NCBI GenBank assembly: GCA_945860865.1
Contig: CAMARW010000001.1
Span: 648,294 to 712,293 of the forward strand
DNA from: Chitinophaga pinensis
Lineage (GTDB): Bacteria > Bacteroidota > Bacteroidia > UKL13-3
Direction: 5' to 3'
DNA: 64,000 nucleotides
In this document: piece after piece, positions 18,670 to 28,523 of the stretch
Numbering within the stretch: position 1 is the stretch's first letter
How the letters are laid out: every line of letters begins with the position of its first letter
The notes under the pieces: model-generated
Database searches by the model: none
What the model saw: the letters and a program-made list of their open reading frames with translations, nothing else
What the model was told of the DNA's origin: nothing
Translations under genes and position numbers: made by a program

Positions 18670-18785
18670 TATAAAATTGTTGTTTTGAATTGGTTCCCCT
18701 CTGATTTTATAGAATTAAATTTTTAAACGTAACCCTTAAATCTTAAAACTATTTCCGTAATTTGCACCCAAAATACCCATTAAAA

Positions 18786-20189
18786 ATGTACGTAATAAAA
18801 TTTGGAACCGACGGCTGGAGAGGCATTATAGCAGATGAATTTAATGTTGAAAATGTTCGCCGCGTGGCACAAGGGACTGCTGATTATATTAAGAAAAATT
18901 TCCCAAATAACTTAAATGTTGTGCTGGGACATGATTGTAGGTTTGCCGGTGAATTATTTGCAGAAAATACAGCACGTGTTTTTAATGCTAATGGCATTAA
19001 AGTTAAAATGGCCAAAAACTTTGTTTCTACACCAATGATTAGTTTGGGTGCAGTAAAATTAGGTTCTGCAATAGGGGTAATTATTACAGCTTCTCATAAC
19101 CCGCCTGCTTACAATGGTTTTAAATTAAAAGCCCATTACGGCGGCCCAAGCAGTCCGGCTGTGATTGATGCGGTTGAACAAGCTATTCCTGATTCGTTGG
19201 TAAGTGGATTAAGAACCCATGCAGAAAATTGCGCAGCTGGGATGGTAGAATACGTAGATTTAGAAACCATGTATGTAGAAGAAGTGGAGTCTAAATTTAA
19301 TATTCCTTTGATTAAAGAAAGCAAAATGGAGTTTGCTTATGATGCTATGTATGGCGCAGGACAAAATGTAATGCGCAGAATTTTTCCTGATATTACCTTA
19401 TTGCATTGTGATTATAACCCCAGTTTTGATGGCCAGGCTCCTGAGCCAATAGATAAAAATTTAGCCGAGTTTAGAGAAATGATTGCTGTATGTGGCGATA
19501 TTGATTGCGGTTTGGTAACAGACGGAGATGCAGATAGAATTGGCTTATACAACAAGTCCGGTAAGTTTGTAGACTCACACCATATTATTTTATTATTGGT
19601 GCATTACCTGCACAAATACAAAGGCATGGATGGCAAAGTTATTACCACCTTTAGCGCTACTTCTAAAATTACCGAATTGGCCAAAGCATACGGTTTAGAA
19701 ATAGAAATAACCAAAATTGGTTTCAAATATATTTGCGAAAAAATGGTTACTGAGAACGTGCTGGTTGGAGGCGAAGAAAGCGGTGGTATTGCTATCAAAG
19801 GTTTTATTCCAGAACGCGATGGTATTTGGATTGGATTAACCCTTTGGGAGTTTATGGCTTCAACTGGAAAAAGCTTAGACGATTTAATTGAAGAGGTTTA
19901 TGCGGTAGTAGGTTGCTTTGCTATGGGCAGAATAGATTTACACATAACCGAAGAAATTAAACAAAAAGTTTTGGCCAATTGCGAAGCAGGATTTTACAAA
20001 GCTTTTGGTTCATACAAAATAGAAAAAATTGAAACCATAGACGGCTTTAAGTTTCATTTGGGTAATGGCGAGTGGGTAATGATACGTGCAAGTGGCACAG
20101 AGCCCGTTTTACGTGTTTACAGCGAAAGCAATACCGATGAAAATGCCGCCAAAATTTTAGCGGCAACAAAAGCGGTTTTATTGGCTTAA
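18786..20189 (+). CDS. Phosphohexomutase (phosphoglucomutase/phosphomannomutase family)
   Basis: A 467-residue enzyme of the alpha-D-phosphohexomutase superfamily, interconverting hexose 1- and 6-phosphates. The phosphoserine loop TASHNP is at 101-106 (Ser103), the magnesium site DGDADR at 246-251, the sugar-binding GEESGG at 329-334, and the phosphate-binding RASGTEP near the C-terminus. I start at the ATG 18786 rather than the TTG at 18762 because KFGTDGWRG then falls at its normal distance from the N-terminus. Whether glucose, mannose or glucosamine phosphates are preferred is not clear; a supply role for nucleotide sugars of the polysaccharide locus is possible. Ends with a 12-base overlap with the convergent gene. 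Confidence 0.9.
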   Translation: MYVIKFGTDGWRGIIADEFNVENVRRVAQGTADYIKKNFPNNLNVVLGHDCRFAGELFAENTARVFNANGIKVKMAKNFVSTPMISLGAVKLGSAIGVIITASHNPPAYNGFKLKAHYGGPSSPAVIDAVEQAIPDSLVSGLRTHAENCAAGMVEYVDLETMYVEEVESKFNIPLIKESKMEFAYDAMYGAGQNVMRRIFPDITLLHCDYNPSFDGQAPEPIDKNLAEFREMIAVCGDIDCGLVTDGDADRIGLYNKSGKFVDSHHIILLLVHYLHKYKGMDGKVITTFSATSKITELAKAYGLEIEITKIGFKYICEKMVTENVLVGGEESGGIAIKGFIPERDGIWIGLTLWEFMASTGKSLDDLIEEVYAVVGCFAMGRIDLHITEEIKQKVLANCEAGFYKAFGSYKIEKIETIDGFKFHLGNGEWVMIRASGTEPVLRVYSESNTDENAAKILAATKAVLLA

Positions 20190-21251
20190 AACACCAATTG
20201 CTCCGCGTGGCCCGCCCAAAACCACCAAGTTGCCTTTTCGTGCCTTGCGCACCACATGAAAGGCCTTGGTGGTAAGGTACGTTTTAGCATTTAGAGTGGT
20301 GTTTGTTTGCTCTGTATGGTTTAGGTAAACTCCTTGTGTGCCGCAACCTATTATTTCTCCATTATTTAAAAGGGCCAAACAAGAGCTGTAATAAGTATAA
20401 AAAGGCTTCATGTTTAGCAATTGCAAACCATCTTTATTATGGGTGTAGCGGTATATGGCTTGGTTTACTTTAGTAGTATCTGAGGCGTAATCTCCACCTA
20501 CAATTGCGATGTATTTTTTATTGAAATCAAAAGAGAATGCCCCTTCGCTAGCCTTACCTTGTAACATAGATTTTAATTCGTAACGCTGATATTTTTCTCC
20601 AATTTGCAACCAATGAAAAGCAGATTTTTTGCCGCCAGTTACAAATCCAATACTATTTTTAGGCAGGCACCTAAAGCTTGTGCCAGAAGCAGCAAATACA
20701 GATTCTCCTGCATTTGCTAAAGGGCGCAAAGCGCTATCTAGTTCATGCCAGGTGTTTCCTGCGTCTAAGGTTCTTATTAACACAAATCGCTCATCTATTG
20801 GGTCGCCCAATACAATGCCTTGGTTTGGATTCCAAAAATCAATTGCGTCTAGGAAAATCTCTTTGTGCTTGTTCTCGTATACTTTTTTCCAGTTTAGGCC
20901 TCCATCCATTGTTTTTAAAATATAGGCAGGATAACCACTGCTCACTACAATGGCTTGCCGGGCATCAAAGGCATAAATGCTTCTAAAATCAATTAAATCA
21001 AAATCTGGAATTTTTATTAGCTCAAAAGTTTTGCCCCCATCTATTGAGCGCATAACACTTCCTTTGCTGCCGCTAAGCCAAGCAGTTTGGTTGTTTGGAA
21101 CCGAAGCACCTCGAAAAGAAATACAAGAAATACAGGCTTTGCTTGGATTAATAATGAAAGTAGAATCTATGAATTGGATTTGGTTTTGAGCCAAAACCGA
21201 CTGATTTAAACAGATTACTCCAATATATATCCAAAATTTTATTTGATTCAT
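20178..21251 (-). CDS. Secreted YCF48/BNR-like beta-propeller protein
   Basis: A 357-residue protein with an N-terminal signal segment ending near VLAQ (residue 22). The body shows repeated Asp-box style units: AWLSGSKGSVMRSIDGGKTF, SGYPAYILKTMDGGLNWKK, FVLIRTLDAGNTWHELD, with IVLGDP and GFVTGGKKSAFHW strands, as in YCF48 photosystem-II-stability/sialidase-like propellers annotated in many Bacteroidota as oxidoreductases. No enzymatic residues can be assigned. Probably a periplasmic or outer-surface binding protein. Convergent overlap with the phosphohexomutase gene. Confidence 0.75.
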   Translation of the reverse strand: MNQIKFWIYIGVICLNQSVLAQNQIQFIDSTFIINPSKACISCISFRGASVPNNQTAWLSGSKGSVMRSIDGGKTFELIKIPDFDLIDFRSIYAFDARQAIVVSSGYPAYILKTMDGGLNWKKVYENKHKEIFLDAIDFWNPNQGIVLGDPIDERFVLIRTLDAGNTWHELDSALRPLANAGESVFAASGTSFRCLPKNSIGFVTGGKKSAFHWLQIGEKYQRYELKSMLQGKASEGAFSFDFNKKYIAIVGGDYASDTTKVNQAIYRYTHNKDGLQLLNMKPFYTYYSSCLALLNNGEIIGCGTQGVYLNHTEQTNTTLNAKTYLTTKAFHVVRKARKGNLVVLGGPRGAIGVLSQ

Positions 21252-21307
21252 GAAGGCAATTTACATTTTATAAAGAAATAAAGTCAACCAGAATTAAATT
21301 AGCTGTA

Positions 21308-21337
21308 TTGTTCTTATTGATGTTTGATTTAATTTTG
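21308..21337 (+). promoter_or_regulatory. Candidate promoter of the thioesterase gene
   Basis: TTG at 21308-21310, 19-base spacer, TAATTTTG at 21330-21337, in good agreement with the TTTG / TAnnTTTG promoter of Bacteroidota. The ATG follows at 21360, giving a leader of about 15 bases. Confidence 0.5.
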
Positions 21338-21359
21338 CTTGTCTAATTCCAAACTATAA

Positions 21360-21779
21360 ATGGCGCGTATTAAATTGCAAATTCCAGAAAATATCAGTTT
21401 TAGTACCCACATTGCGGTGCGTGTTTCAGATTTAAATTATGGCAACCACATGGCTAACCATGTTTACCTAGAAATGATGCAAGAAGCACGTATGCAGTTT
21501 TTGGCTCAATATGGCTACTCAGAAAAAAACCTTGCAGGCGTAAGTTTAATTATGGGCGATACAGCTATCGTTTACAAGCAAGAATGTTTTTATGGCGATG
21601 TGCTGCAAATTGAGGTTTGTGCCACTGATTTTGGTGTGCGCAGTTTCGATTTATTATATCGTTTTACCAAGCAAGATGGTAGCCTTGTTTGCGAATCTAA
21701 AACAGGCATGGTTTGCTTTGATTATGAAGCCAGAAAAACAGTAGCAGTGCCTCAAGAATTTATGGTAAAATGCCAATAA
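21360..21779 (+). CDS. Hotdog-fold acyl-CoA thioesterase
   Basis: A 139-residue protein of the 4-hydroxybenzoyl-CoA thioesterase-like hotdog superfamily. The N-terminal strand HIAVRVSDLNYGNHMANHVYLEMMQEARM matches the family pattern in which Asp and the following Gly-Asn-His-x-N take part in catalysis; FGVRSFDLLYRFTKQDG and the final strands complete the fold. It probably hydrolyses acyl-CoAs in the cytoplasm; the natural substrate is unknown. The stop is followed by GGCCTGAACC (21783-21792), one of the recurrent decamers. Confidence 0.8.
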   Translation: MARIKLQIPENISFSTHIAVRVSDLNYGNHMANHVYLEMMQEARMQFLAQYGYSEKNLAGVSLIMGDTAIVYKQECFYGDVLQIEVCATDFGVRSFDLLYRFTKQDGSLVCESKTGMVCFDYEARKTVAVPQEFMVKCQ

Positions 21780-21863
21780 TTTGGCCTGAACCAAACCTGC
21801 GCAAAAATACCCTTAGCATTGTAATAGCTTTTTGGTAAATTGCAACATTAGAACGATAGCGAA

Positions 21864-24110
21864 ATGGCTAAGAAAGCAAACGATACATTAAAGAAACAAG
21901 TTCAACGTGTTTTTACCGAAGCAGGTAGAAAAATATTGAATTATAAACAGGTTGCCAATCGGTTAGATATTGATAGTACCGAGGGTAAAAATGAAGTGCT
22001 TCTAGCCATGAAACAATTGGCCAAGGAAAACTTAATTGAGGAAATAGATGCTGGCAGATATGTTACGCTATTTATTCATCAATTTATTTTAGGTAAAGTA
22101 GATATTACCCAACAAGGTTCTGCCTATGTGAAGCCCGAGGAAGGTGGCGATGATATCTTTATTGGCGCCAATTTTAAAAATACTGCCCTAAATGGAGATA
22201 CGGTAAAAGTAAGCTTGTTTGCCCACGAAGTAAATGGCAAAGCAACGGGCGAAATTGTAGAGGTTGTAGCCCGCGCCAAAGCGCTTTTTGTAGGAACCGT
22301 TCAGGTGCATTACAACTACGCATTGTTGGTGCCAGACGATAAAAAAACGCATATTAATATCTTCATACCAAAGGAAAAAATTGGTTCAGCCAAACAAGGA
22401 GATAAAGCCATTGCACGCATTACAGAATGGCCCCTTGAGGAGGAAAATCCTTTTGGCGAAATTGTAGAAGTGCTGGGCCGACCAGGAGATCACGAGACCG
22501 AAATGAACGCCATTGTGGTGGAGTATGGTTTTGCTAATCGTTTTCCGGATGAGGTAGAAAAAGAAGCGGATAAAATTTCTTTGAAAATACCCGCCGCCGA
22601 AATCAAGAAAAGAAAGGATTTTAGAGACACTTTAACCTTTACCATAGACCCTGATGATGCCAAAGATTTTGATGATGCCTTGTCGTTTAAGTTGCTGCCC
22701 AATGGTAATTTTGAAATTGGTATCCACATTGCCGATGTAAGCTATTACATCCCAGAAAATAGCAAGTTAGATGAAGAGGCTTTGCGCCGTGCAACTTCGG
22801 TATATTTGGTAGATAGAACCATTCCCATGCTGCCAGAAAAACTGAGCAATGGAGTGTGTTCGCTGCGGCCCAATGAGGATAAACTTACTTTTGCAGTTGT
22901 GGTAGAAATGAATGCCAAAGCAGATGTTTTAGATACTTGGTTTGGTAAAACCATCATTCACTCTAAGCGTAGGTTTTCTTATGAGGAAGCCCAAGAGCGC
23001 CTAGAAAGTAAGCAGGGAGATTTAGCCGATGAGCTAAATATACTAAACGATTTGGCCAAAATTTTAAAGGAAAAACGTTTTAAAAAGGGTGCCATTAGTT
23101 TTGAAACACAGGAGGTAAAGTTTAGGCTAGATGAACATTTTAAGCCCATAGATTTGTATGTAAAAATTAGAAAAGATGCACACAAATTAATTGAGGAATT
23201 TATGCTTTTAGCCAACAGAAAAGTGGCCGAATTTGCCAGCAGCTTAGGCAAGGGCGAAAAGAAAAAAACTTTTGTTTACCGAATTCATGAAGAACCTAAC
23301 GAGGATAAAATTAGAATGTTTAATGTTTTTGCCGCCCGGTGGGGACATAAAATTTTAACGCAAAGTCAGCAAAGTATTTCCCAATCTTTTAATCATTTAT
23401 TAGAAGAAGTGGAGGGCAAGCCCGAGCAAAATTTAATCCAAAGTCAGGCCATACGCACCATGAGTAAAGCCTATTATGGCTGCAAAAAATCTATGCATTA
23501 TGGTTTGGCCTTTGATCATTATACGCATTTTACTTCTCCTATTAGGCGCTACCCAGATTTAATGGTGCACCGTTTATTAATGAATTATTTAAATAATGGT
23601 GTAAGTGCTAACGAGGCGCATTATGAGGGTATGTGCAAGCAATCTTCTGCCATGGAGGTAAAAGCTGCAGATGCAGAGCGGGCCTCGGTAAAATACAAAC
23701 AGGTAGAATACATTAAGGAATTTATTGGCGAAGAGTTTGATGGCATTATTAGTGGTGTTACCGAGTGGGGTATCTATGTAGAAATTAGCATTTACCGCGC
23801 CGAGGGCCTCTTGCGTTTAAATAATATGGGCGATGATTACTACGATTATGATCAGCAAAATCAGTGGATTATTGGCAGAAAAAGTCGTGTAAAATACCAA
23901 TTAGGCGATCCAATTAAAGTGGTAGTTGCCGCCGCCGATATCTTTAAAAGACAAATAGATTTATCTTTATCTGGTGTGGTTAGCACCAGAGATTTTGGAC
24001 GAAGAGGTAGCAGCAGTAGTAGGGGAGGCGATCGCGGAAAAGCCAATAGCAGCAGAGGCAAAAGCAGCGCTAAAATTGCCAAAGGAAAGAAAAAAAGTCG
24101 CCGCAGGTAA
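21864..24110 (+). CDS. rnr: Ribonuclease R
   Basis: A 748-residue 3'-5' exoribonuclease of the RNB family that degrades structured RNA. Order of parts: a winged-helix-like N-terminus (about 1-70), two cold-shock domains (about 70-230), the RNB catalytic domain with the metal-binding run TIDPDDAKDFDDALSF (about 257-272), GIHIADVSYYI, HYTHFTSPIRRYPDLMVHR, a C-terminal S1 domain (EEFDGIISGVTEWGIYVE) and a very basic Ser/Lys/Arg tail. The tail and length are typical of RNase R rather than RNase II. It stands alone with no obvious regulatory partner. Confidence 0.95.
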   Translation: MAKKANDTLKKQVQRVFTEAGRKILNYKQVANRLDIDSTEGKNEVLLAMKQLAKENLIEEIDAGRYVTLFIHQFILGKVDITQQGSAYVKPEEGGDDIFIGANFKNTALNGDTVKVSLFAHEVNGKATGEIVEVVARAKALFVGTVQVHYNYALLVPDDKKTHINIFIPKEKIGSAKQGDKAIARITEWPLEEENPFGEIVEVLGRPGDHETEMNAIVVEYGFANRFPDEVEKEADKISLKIPAAEIKKRKDFRDTLTFTIDPDDAKDFDDALSFKLLPNGNFEIGIHIADVSYYIPENSKLDEEALRRATSVYLVDRTIPMLPEKLSNGVCSLRPNEDKLTFAVVVEMNAKADVLDTWFGKTIIHSKRRFSYEEAQERLESKQGDLADELNILNDLAKILKEKRFKKGAISFETQEVKFRLDEHFKPIDLYVKIRKDAHKLIEEFMLLANRKVAEFASSLGKGEKKKTFVYRIHEEPNEDKIRMFNVFAARWGHKILTQSQQSISQSFNHLLEEVEGKPEQNLIQSQAIRTMSKAYYGCKKSMHYGLAFDHYTHFTSPIRRYPDLMVHRLLMNYLNNGVSANEAHYEGMCKQSSAMEVKAADAERASVKYKQVEYIKEFIGEEFDGIISGVTEWGIYVEISIYRAEGLLRLNNMGDDYYDYDQQNQWIIGRKSRVKYQLGDPIKVVVAAADIFKRQIDLSLSGVVSTRDFGRRGSSSSRGGDRGKANSSRGKSSAKIAKGKKKSRRR

Positions 24111-24201
24111 TGGGTTCAAACTAATTAAAAACAAACACACTAATTAATTGTACTTAACTTAGGTTTAAAAAATATTAACTTTATTTTCGTTCACTTTTAT
24201 T

Positions 24202-25170
24202 ATGCATACTTATCCAGCACTCCTTCAATTAGTCAACAAAAAAATTACCGAAACTTCTTTTGGTTCAAACCCCAAAGAGTTGTACGATCCTATCACTTAT
24301 ATGATGGGTTTAGGTGGCAAGCGTTTAAGGCCAGTGCTAACCTTAATGGCCTGCGATCTTTTTAAGGTTGATGTAAACAAGGCGCTTGATGCCGCGTTAG
24401 CCATAGAGGTTTTTCATAACTTTACGCTGGTGCATGATGATATAATGGATAATGCGCCGCTGCGCCGCGGACAAGAAACGGTGTTTCAAAAGTGGAGTAT
24501 GCCGGTGGCTATTTTAAGTGGCGATTTAATGCTTATTCGTTCCATAGATTTGTTGGCCAAAACAGAAACCAATCAGTTTTCTAAACTGCTTTCGGTTTTT
24601 AATGATACGGCGGCTAAGGTTTGTGAAGGGCAGCAAATAGACATGAATTTTGAAACCTCCAACAAGGTTTCGCAGGCAGATTATATTGAAATGATTACGC
24701 TTAAAACAGCGGTGCTATTGGGCGCTTCGCTAGAAATTGGCGCACGTATAGCCAACGCCTCCCATGCCGATGCAGCAAACTTGTACGAGTTTGGAAAATG
24801 TATTGGCATCGCCTTTCAAATTCAAGATGATATTTTAGATAGTTTTGGTGAAACAGCTGCCGTGGGCAAGCGCATTGGTGGAGATATTGCCAGCAATAAA
24901 AAAACTTTATTACTCATAGAATTATTAGATTCTGTGCACAAAGATGATCTAAAATTACTCCAAAATCTCTTGGCTGAACCTAATGAAGAAACGAAAATAG
25001 CTGGCGTTTTAAGCCTGTACCAAAAATACCAAATACAAGCCTTTGCCGAAGCCCAAAAACAACAATACTTAGATACTGCGTTTCATCACTTGCAAGCTGT
25101 ATCAGTTGATGCCGAAAACAAACAAGTGCTTATTGATACCGCTCGTGAGTTGATGAGTAGGGAGAATTAA
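24202..25170 (+). CDS. Trans-polyprenyl diphosphate synthase
   Basis: A 322-residue isoprenoid chain-elongation enzyme. The first Asp-rich motif is DDIMD in FTLVHDDIMDNAPLRRGQ (about 77-94) and the second is DDILD in FQIQDDILDSFG; GGKRLRPVL supplies the diphosphate-binding Lys/Arg. Such enzymes join isopentenyl units to farnesyl-type primers to make the side chain of menaquinone, the quinol that would feed alternative complex III, though chain length cannot be read from sequence. The stop codon abuts that of convergent recG. A TATTTTCG promoter-like box occurs at 24182-24189, close to the ATG. Confidence 0.9.
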   Translation: MHTYPALLQLVNKKITETSFGSNPKELYDPITYMMGLGGKRLRPVLTLMACDLFKVDVNKALDAALAIEVFHNFTLVHDDIMDNAPLRRGQETVFQKWSMPVAILSGDLMLIRSIDLLAKTETNQFSKLLSVFNDTAAKVCEGQQIDMNFETSNKVSQADYIEMITLKTAVLLGASLEIGARIANASHADAANLYEFGKCIGIAFQIQDDILDSFGETAAVGKRIGGDIASNKKTLLLIELLDSVHKDDLKLLQNLLAEPNEETKIAGVLSLYQKYQIQAFAEAQKQQYLDTAFHHLQAVSVDAENKQVLIDTARELMSREN

Positions 25171-27270
25171 TTAAGAAATACGTCCCCATTTAGCCGTTTT
25201 TTGATAAATGCGTTGGTAGTTTAAAATGGCGGCATTTTCTGGCGATTTCAATTCAGGGTCGATATCTAATAAGCCTTGGGCGGCACTTCTGGCCTGAGCC
25301 AAAATCTCGGTGTCTTGAGCCAAATCTGCAATCTTTAAATCTAATACCCCACTCTGGGCCGTGCCTTCTAATTGTCCGGGTCCACGCAGTTTTAAATCGG
25401 CTTCCGCAATTTTAAATCCATCGTTGGTTTCAACCATGGTCTTTAACCGCTGCTTGGCTTCTGCACTTTGTTTAAAATCGCTCATTAAGATACAATAAGA
25501 TTGCTCTGCTCCTCTACCCACGCGGCCACGCAGCTGATGCAATTGGGATAAGCCAAACTTTTGGGCACTTTCTATTACCATTACACTGGCATTGGGCACA
25601 TTTACCCCCACCTCAATAACCGTGGTAGCCACTAAAATTTGTGTTTCGCCTCTAATAAAACGCTGCATCTCAAAATCTTTCTCTGTTGCCTTTAGTTTGC
25701 CATGTAAAATGCCTACTTGGTATTTTGGTTCAGGAAACTCTTTGCAAATGCTTTCATAGCCTTCTACCAAGTTTTTGTAATCCATTTTTTCACTCTCCTC
25801 AATAAGTGGATATACCAAGTAAATTTGCCTGCCTTTGCTAATCTCGTTTTTTAAAAAACCAAATACGGCTAACCTACTACTATCAAATCTTAAAATGGTT
25901 TGAATAGGCTTTCTACCTGCCGGTAATTCATCAATAATAGAAGTATCTAAATCGCCGTAGAGTGTCATGGCCAAGGTGCGCGGAATAGGAGTGGCTGTCA
26001 TCACCAAAACATGCGGCGGTTTGCTGTTCTTTTGCCATAAACGAGCCCTTTGCTCTACGCCAAACCGGTGCTGCTCATCTACAATGGCCATGCCTAAATT
26101 TTTAAAATTTACCTTACTTTCAATAAGGGCATGGGTGCCTACTAAAATATCTATTTCGCCCGCTTCTAATGCGGCATAAATGAGTCTTTTTTCTTTGGCT
26201 GGTGTGCTGCCCGTTAGCAGTTTTACTTGCACGTTCATGTCTTTAACTAAACTGCTTATGGTGCTATAATGTTGGTTGGCTAAAATCTCTGTGGGAGCCA
26301 TCATGCAAGCTTGGTAGCCATTGTCTATGGTCATAAGCATACTCATTAAAGCTACCACTGTTTTCCCGCTACCTACATCGCCTTGCACCAACCTATTCAT
26401 CTGAAATCCGGCCTTTACATCTAGCCTAATTTCTTTCAAAACTCGCTTTTGCGCGTTGGTTAATTCAAAAGGTAAATACTGGTGGAAAAAGCTATTAAAA
26501 TGGGCTCCAATTTGCTCTAATTTGATGCCGTTAAAGAGCTGTTGCCGTTTTACTTTATAGCGTAATAATTTTAACTGAATATAAAAAAACTCCTCAAACT
26601 TTAACCTAAAATTAGCCCGATTCAAAACCGCCAAATTATCTGGGAAATGCACCTGGTGTAATGCTTGCAAGCGTCCCAATAAGTTATGCTCTTCTATAAT
26701 ATTGCGACTCAAAGTTTCTTCCATTTGCAGCCTTGGATCAAGCAAAAGTGTGTTAATCCATTTCATAATGGTTTTAGCATCTATGCCGCGCGTTTTCATT
26801 CGTTCGGTGCAATTGTAAAGTGGCATTATGTGCAGATACTTCTTATTGGCCGCATCTTCGGGGTCGTCTAGGTTGGGGTGCACAATGCTTATCTGGTTAT
26901 TAAATGCATTGGGTTTGCCAAAAGCCAAATAAACTTGGTTGGCTTTTAAACTGTCTTTTATCCATTTGTGGCCCTGAAACCAAACCAATTCTACCATACC
27001 GGTTTCGTCTCTTAGCTCTGCCACCACACGCTCTGCACCTTTGCTCCCAAGCGTTCTTAAATTGCTCAACATCCCTTTTACTTGTATGTAGGGCATATCG
27101 GCGTGTAGTTCTTTAATCTTGTATACTTTGCTGCGATCTATATGGCGGTATGGAAAATGAAAAAGCAAATCGTGAAAGGTAAACAAGCTCAACTCTTTTT
27201 GCAGCAGCTCAGCCTTGGCCGGACCAATGCCTTTAAGGTATGCAAGTGGAGTGGAGAGAAAATCGTTCAA
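25171..27270 (-). CDS. recG: ATP-dependent DNA helicase RecG
   Basis: A 699-residue superfamily 2 helicase that remodels stalled forks and Holliday junctions. An N-terminal wedge domain with an OB fold (about 60-150) precedes the helicase core: Walker A GDVGSGKT (near 290), MAPTEILANQHY, the motif II variant DEQHRFGVEQR, MTATPIPRTLAMT, and the late motifs VIEVGVNVPNASVMVIE and QLRGRVGRG. These identify RecG rather than Mfd. Full length is slightly above 690 residues as usual. It stands alone, convergent with the prenyl synthase gene. Confidence 0.96.
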   Translation of the reverse strand: MNDFLSTPLAYLKGIGPAKAELLQKELSLFTFHDLLFHFPYRHIDRSKVYKIKELHADMPYIQVKGMLSNLRTLGSKGAERVVAELRDETGMVELVWFQGHKWIKDSLKANQVYLAFGKPNAFNNQISIVHPNLDDPEDAANKKYLHIMPLYNCTERMKTRGIDAKTIMKWINTLLLDPRLQMEETLSRNIIEEHNLLGRLQALHQVHFPDNLAVLNRANFRLKFEEFFYIQLKLLRYKVKRQQLFNGIKLEQIGAHFNSFFHQYLPFELTNAQKRVLKEIRLDVKAGFQMNRLVQGDVGSGKTVVALMSMLMTIDNGYQACMMAPTEILANQHYSTISSLVKDMNVQVKLLTGSTPAKEKRLIYAALEAGEIDILVGTHALIESKVNFKNLGMAIVDEQHRFGVEQRARLWQKNSKPPHVLVMTATPIPRTLAMTLYGDLDTSIIDELPAGRKPIQTILRFDSSRLAVFGFLKNEISKGRQIYLVYPLIEESEKMDYKNLVEGYESICKEFPEPKYQVGILHGKLKATEKDFEMQRFIRGETQILVATTVIEVGVNVPNASVMVIESAQKFGLSQLHQLRGRVGRGAEQSYCILMSDFKQSAEAKQRLKTMVETNDGFKIAEADLKLRGPGQLEGTAQSGVLDLKIADLAQDTEILAQARSAAQGLLDIDPELKSPENAAILNYQRIYQKTAKWGRIS

Positions 27271-27310
27271 GGTTATTTTTGCTTTTTAAAAGAGTGAACA
27301 AAGTATGTTT

Positions 27311-28423
27311 TTACTTGGGTAAAATCTCGCCGCGGCGATTTACATATAGGTTTATGCTTTTATAAATTACCTCGGCAATGCCATCTTCAAATACACCTAT
27401 GCTCTGAAACTCAAAAGGCACCAATACCTTTCCTTCTTTATCTATGGCGCCCCATTTGCCTTTTACTTTTACCGCACAAATGCCTTCGTTAAAATAGCTG
27501 ATATCTTCAAAATAGGGTTGGTAAATGTAAGTGCCTTTAGCGTCTATGATAGCCCATTTGCCTTGAAAAAAGACAGCAGCCCTGCCTTCTGCAAAAGGCC
27601 TAATATCATCATAAATAGCGTTAATTACCAGTGTATTAGAGGCGTCAATAAAACCATATTTGCCATTTATTTCTACGGCAGCTAATCCCTCATTAAAAGA
27701 TTTGGCATAGGTATAAGTGGCCGGAATAATTAATGTTCCTTTCTCGTCTATAAACCCAAATTTGCCCATTACATTTACTGCAGCCCTACCTTCGTTAAAA
27801 TTGCTGATAAACTGATATTCTGCCGGTATAATAATTTCGGCTTTATCGTTTAATAAACCAAACTTGGTGCCTTGTAAAAAACGGGCAATGGGTTGTTCAA
27901 AATCATCTCCATCATCAAAGATAAAATCAGTAGCAAAACTCCCGTCTTTGCGCATATAGGCAAACTTATAACCCAAATTACTTATGTCGAACCCAAACTT
28001 ATTTTCTACCAAATCTACCTTCTTGGCAACCTTAGCCAAGCCCCGGTAAAAACTCCGCGAATCATAAATTTCTTTGGCTAATGTTATCGCCACTTTGCCC
28101 TGGTTGTTTAAATAATAACGCTTAAATTTATAATCCATTACAGGCACTAATCCTTCAGAGAAAGTGCCAATAAATTGGTAAATGCCGGTATCTATAATGC
28201 GTTTTTCGTTTTTGTCTATCAAGCAAGGCATATTGCCAAGTGCTACAGAGGCAAAGCCTTCATTAAAGTTTTGTGCTAAATCATATTTAAAATCAATCAC
28301 AACTTTGCCTTCTGCATTCATGTATCCCCATTTGTTTTTTTTGAGAATAGGATACAAGTTTTGGGCGTTTAGGTTCAGACAGAGAAAGCCTACTAAAATT
28401 ATAAATACACCTGATTTTTTCAT
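27311..28423 (-). CDS. Secreted WG-repeat protein
   Basis: A 370-residue protein with a signal peptide (about 1-20, ending LNAQ) and about eight WG-type beta repeats, each of the form KWGYMNAEGKVVI or KFGFIDEKGTLIIP followed by YDYAxxFNEGLAxV. These repeats are abundant in Bacteroidota and some parasites and form beta-rich binding surfaces; no molecular function is established. Probably periplasmic or surface-exposed. A single-gene unit transcribed away from nfu. Confidence 0.85.
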   Translation of the reverse strand: MKKSGVFIILVGFLCLNLNAQNLYPILKKNKWGYMNAEGKVVIDFKYDLAQNFNEGFASVALGNMPCLIDKNEKRIIDTGIYQFIGTFSEGLVPVMDYKFKRYYLNNQGKVAITLAKEIYDSRSFYRGLAKVAKKVDLVENKFGFDISNLGYKFAYMRKDGSFATDFIFDDGDDFEQPIARFLQGTKFGLLNDKAEIIIPAEYQFISNFNEGRAAVNVMGKFGFIDEKGTLIIPATYTYAKSFNEGLAAVEINGKYGFIDASNTLVINAIYDDIRPFAEGRAAVFFQGKWAIIDAKGTYIYQPYFEDISYFNEGICAVKVKGKWGAIDKEGKVLVPFEFQSIGVFEDGIAEVIYKSINLYVNRRGEILPK

Positions 28424-28498
28424 GCAGCTAAATTAATCTCTCAGATTGTTGTGACAAATAAACATATCTACAAATGAACTTTATTAAACAAATCATGT

Positions 28499-28506
28499 TA
28501 GATTTG
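28499..28506 (+). promoter_or_regulatory. Candidate -7 box of nfu-recX
   Basis: TAGATTTG matches TAnnTTTG and lies 17 bases before the nfu ATG. No convincing -33 TTTG is present at the usual distance. Confidence 0.4.
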
Positions 28507-28523
28507 TAGACAATTTTATAATT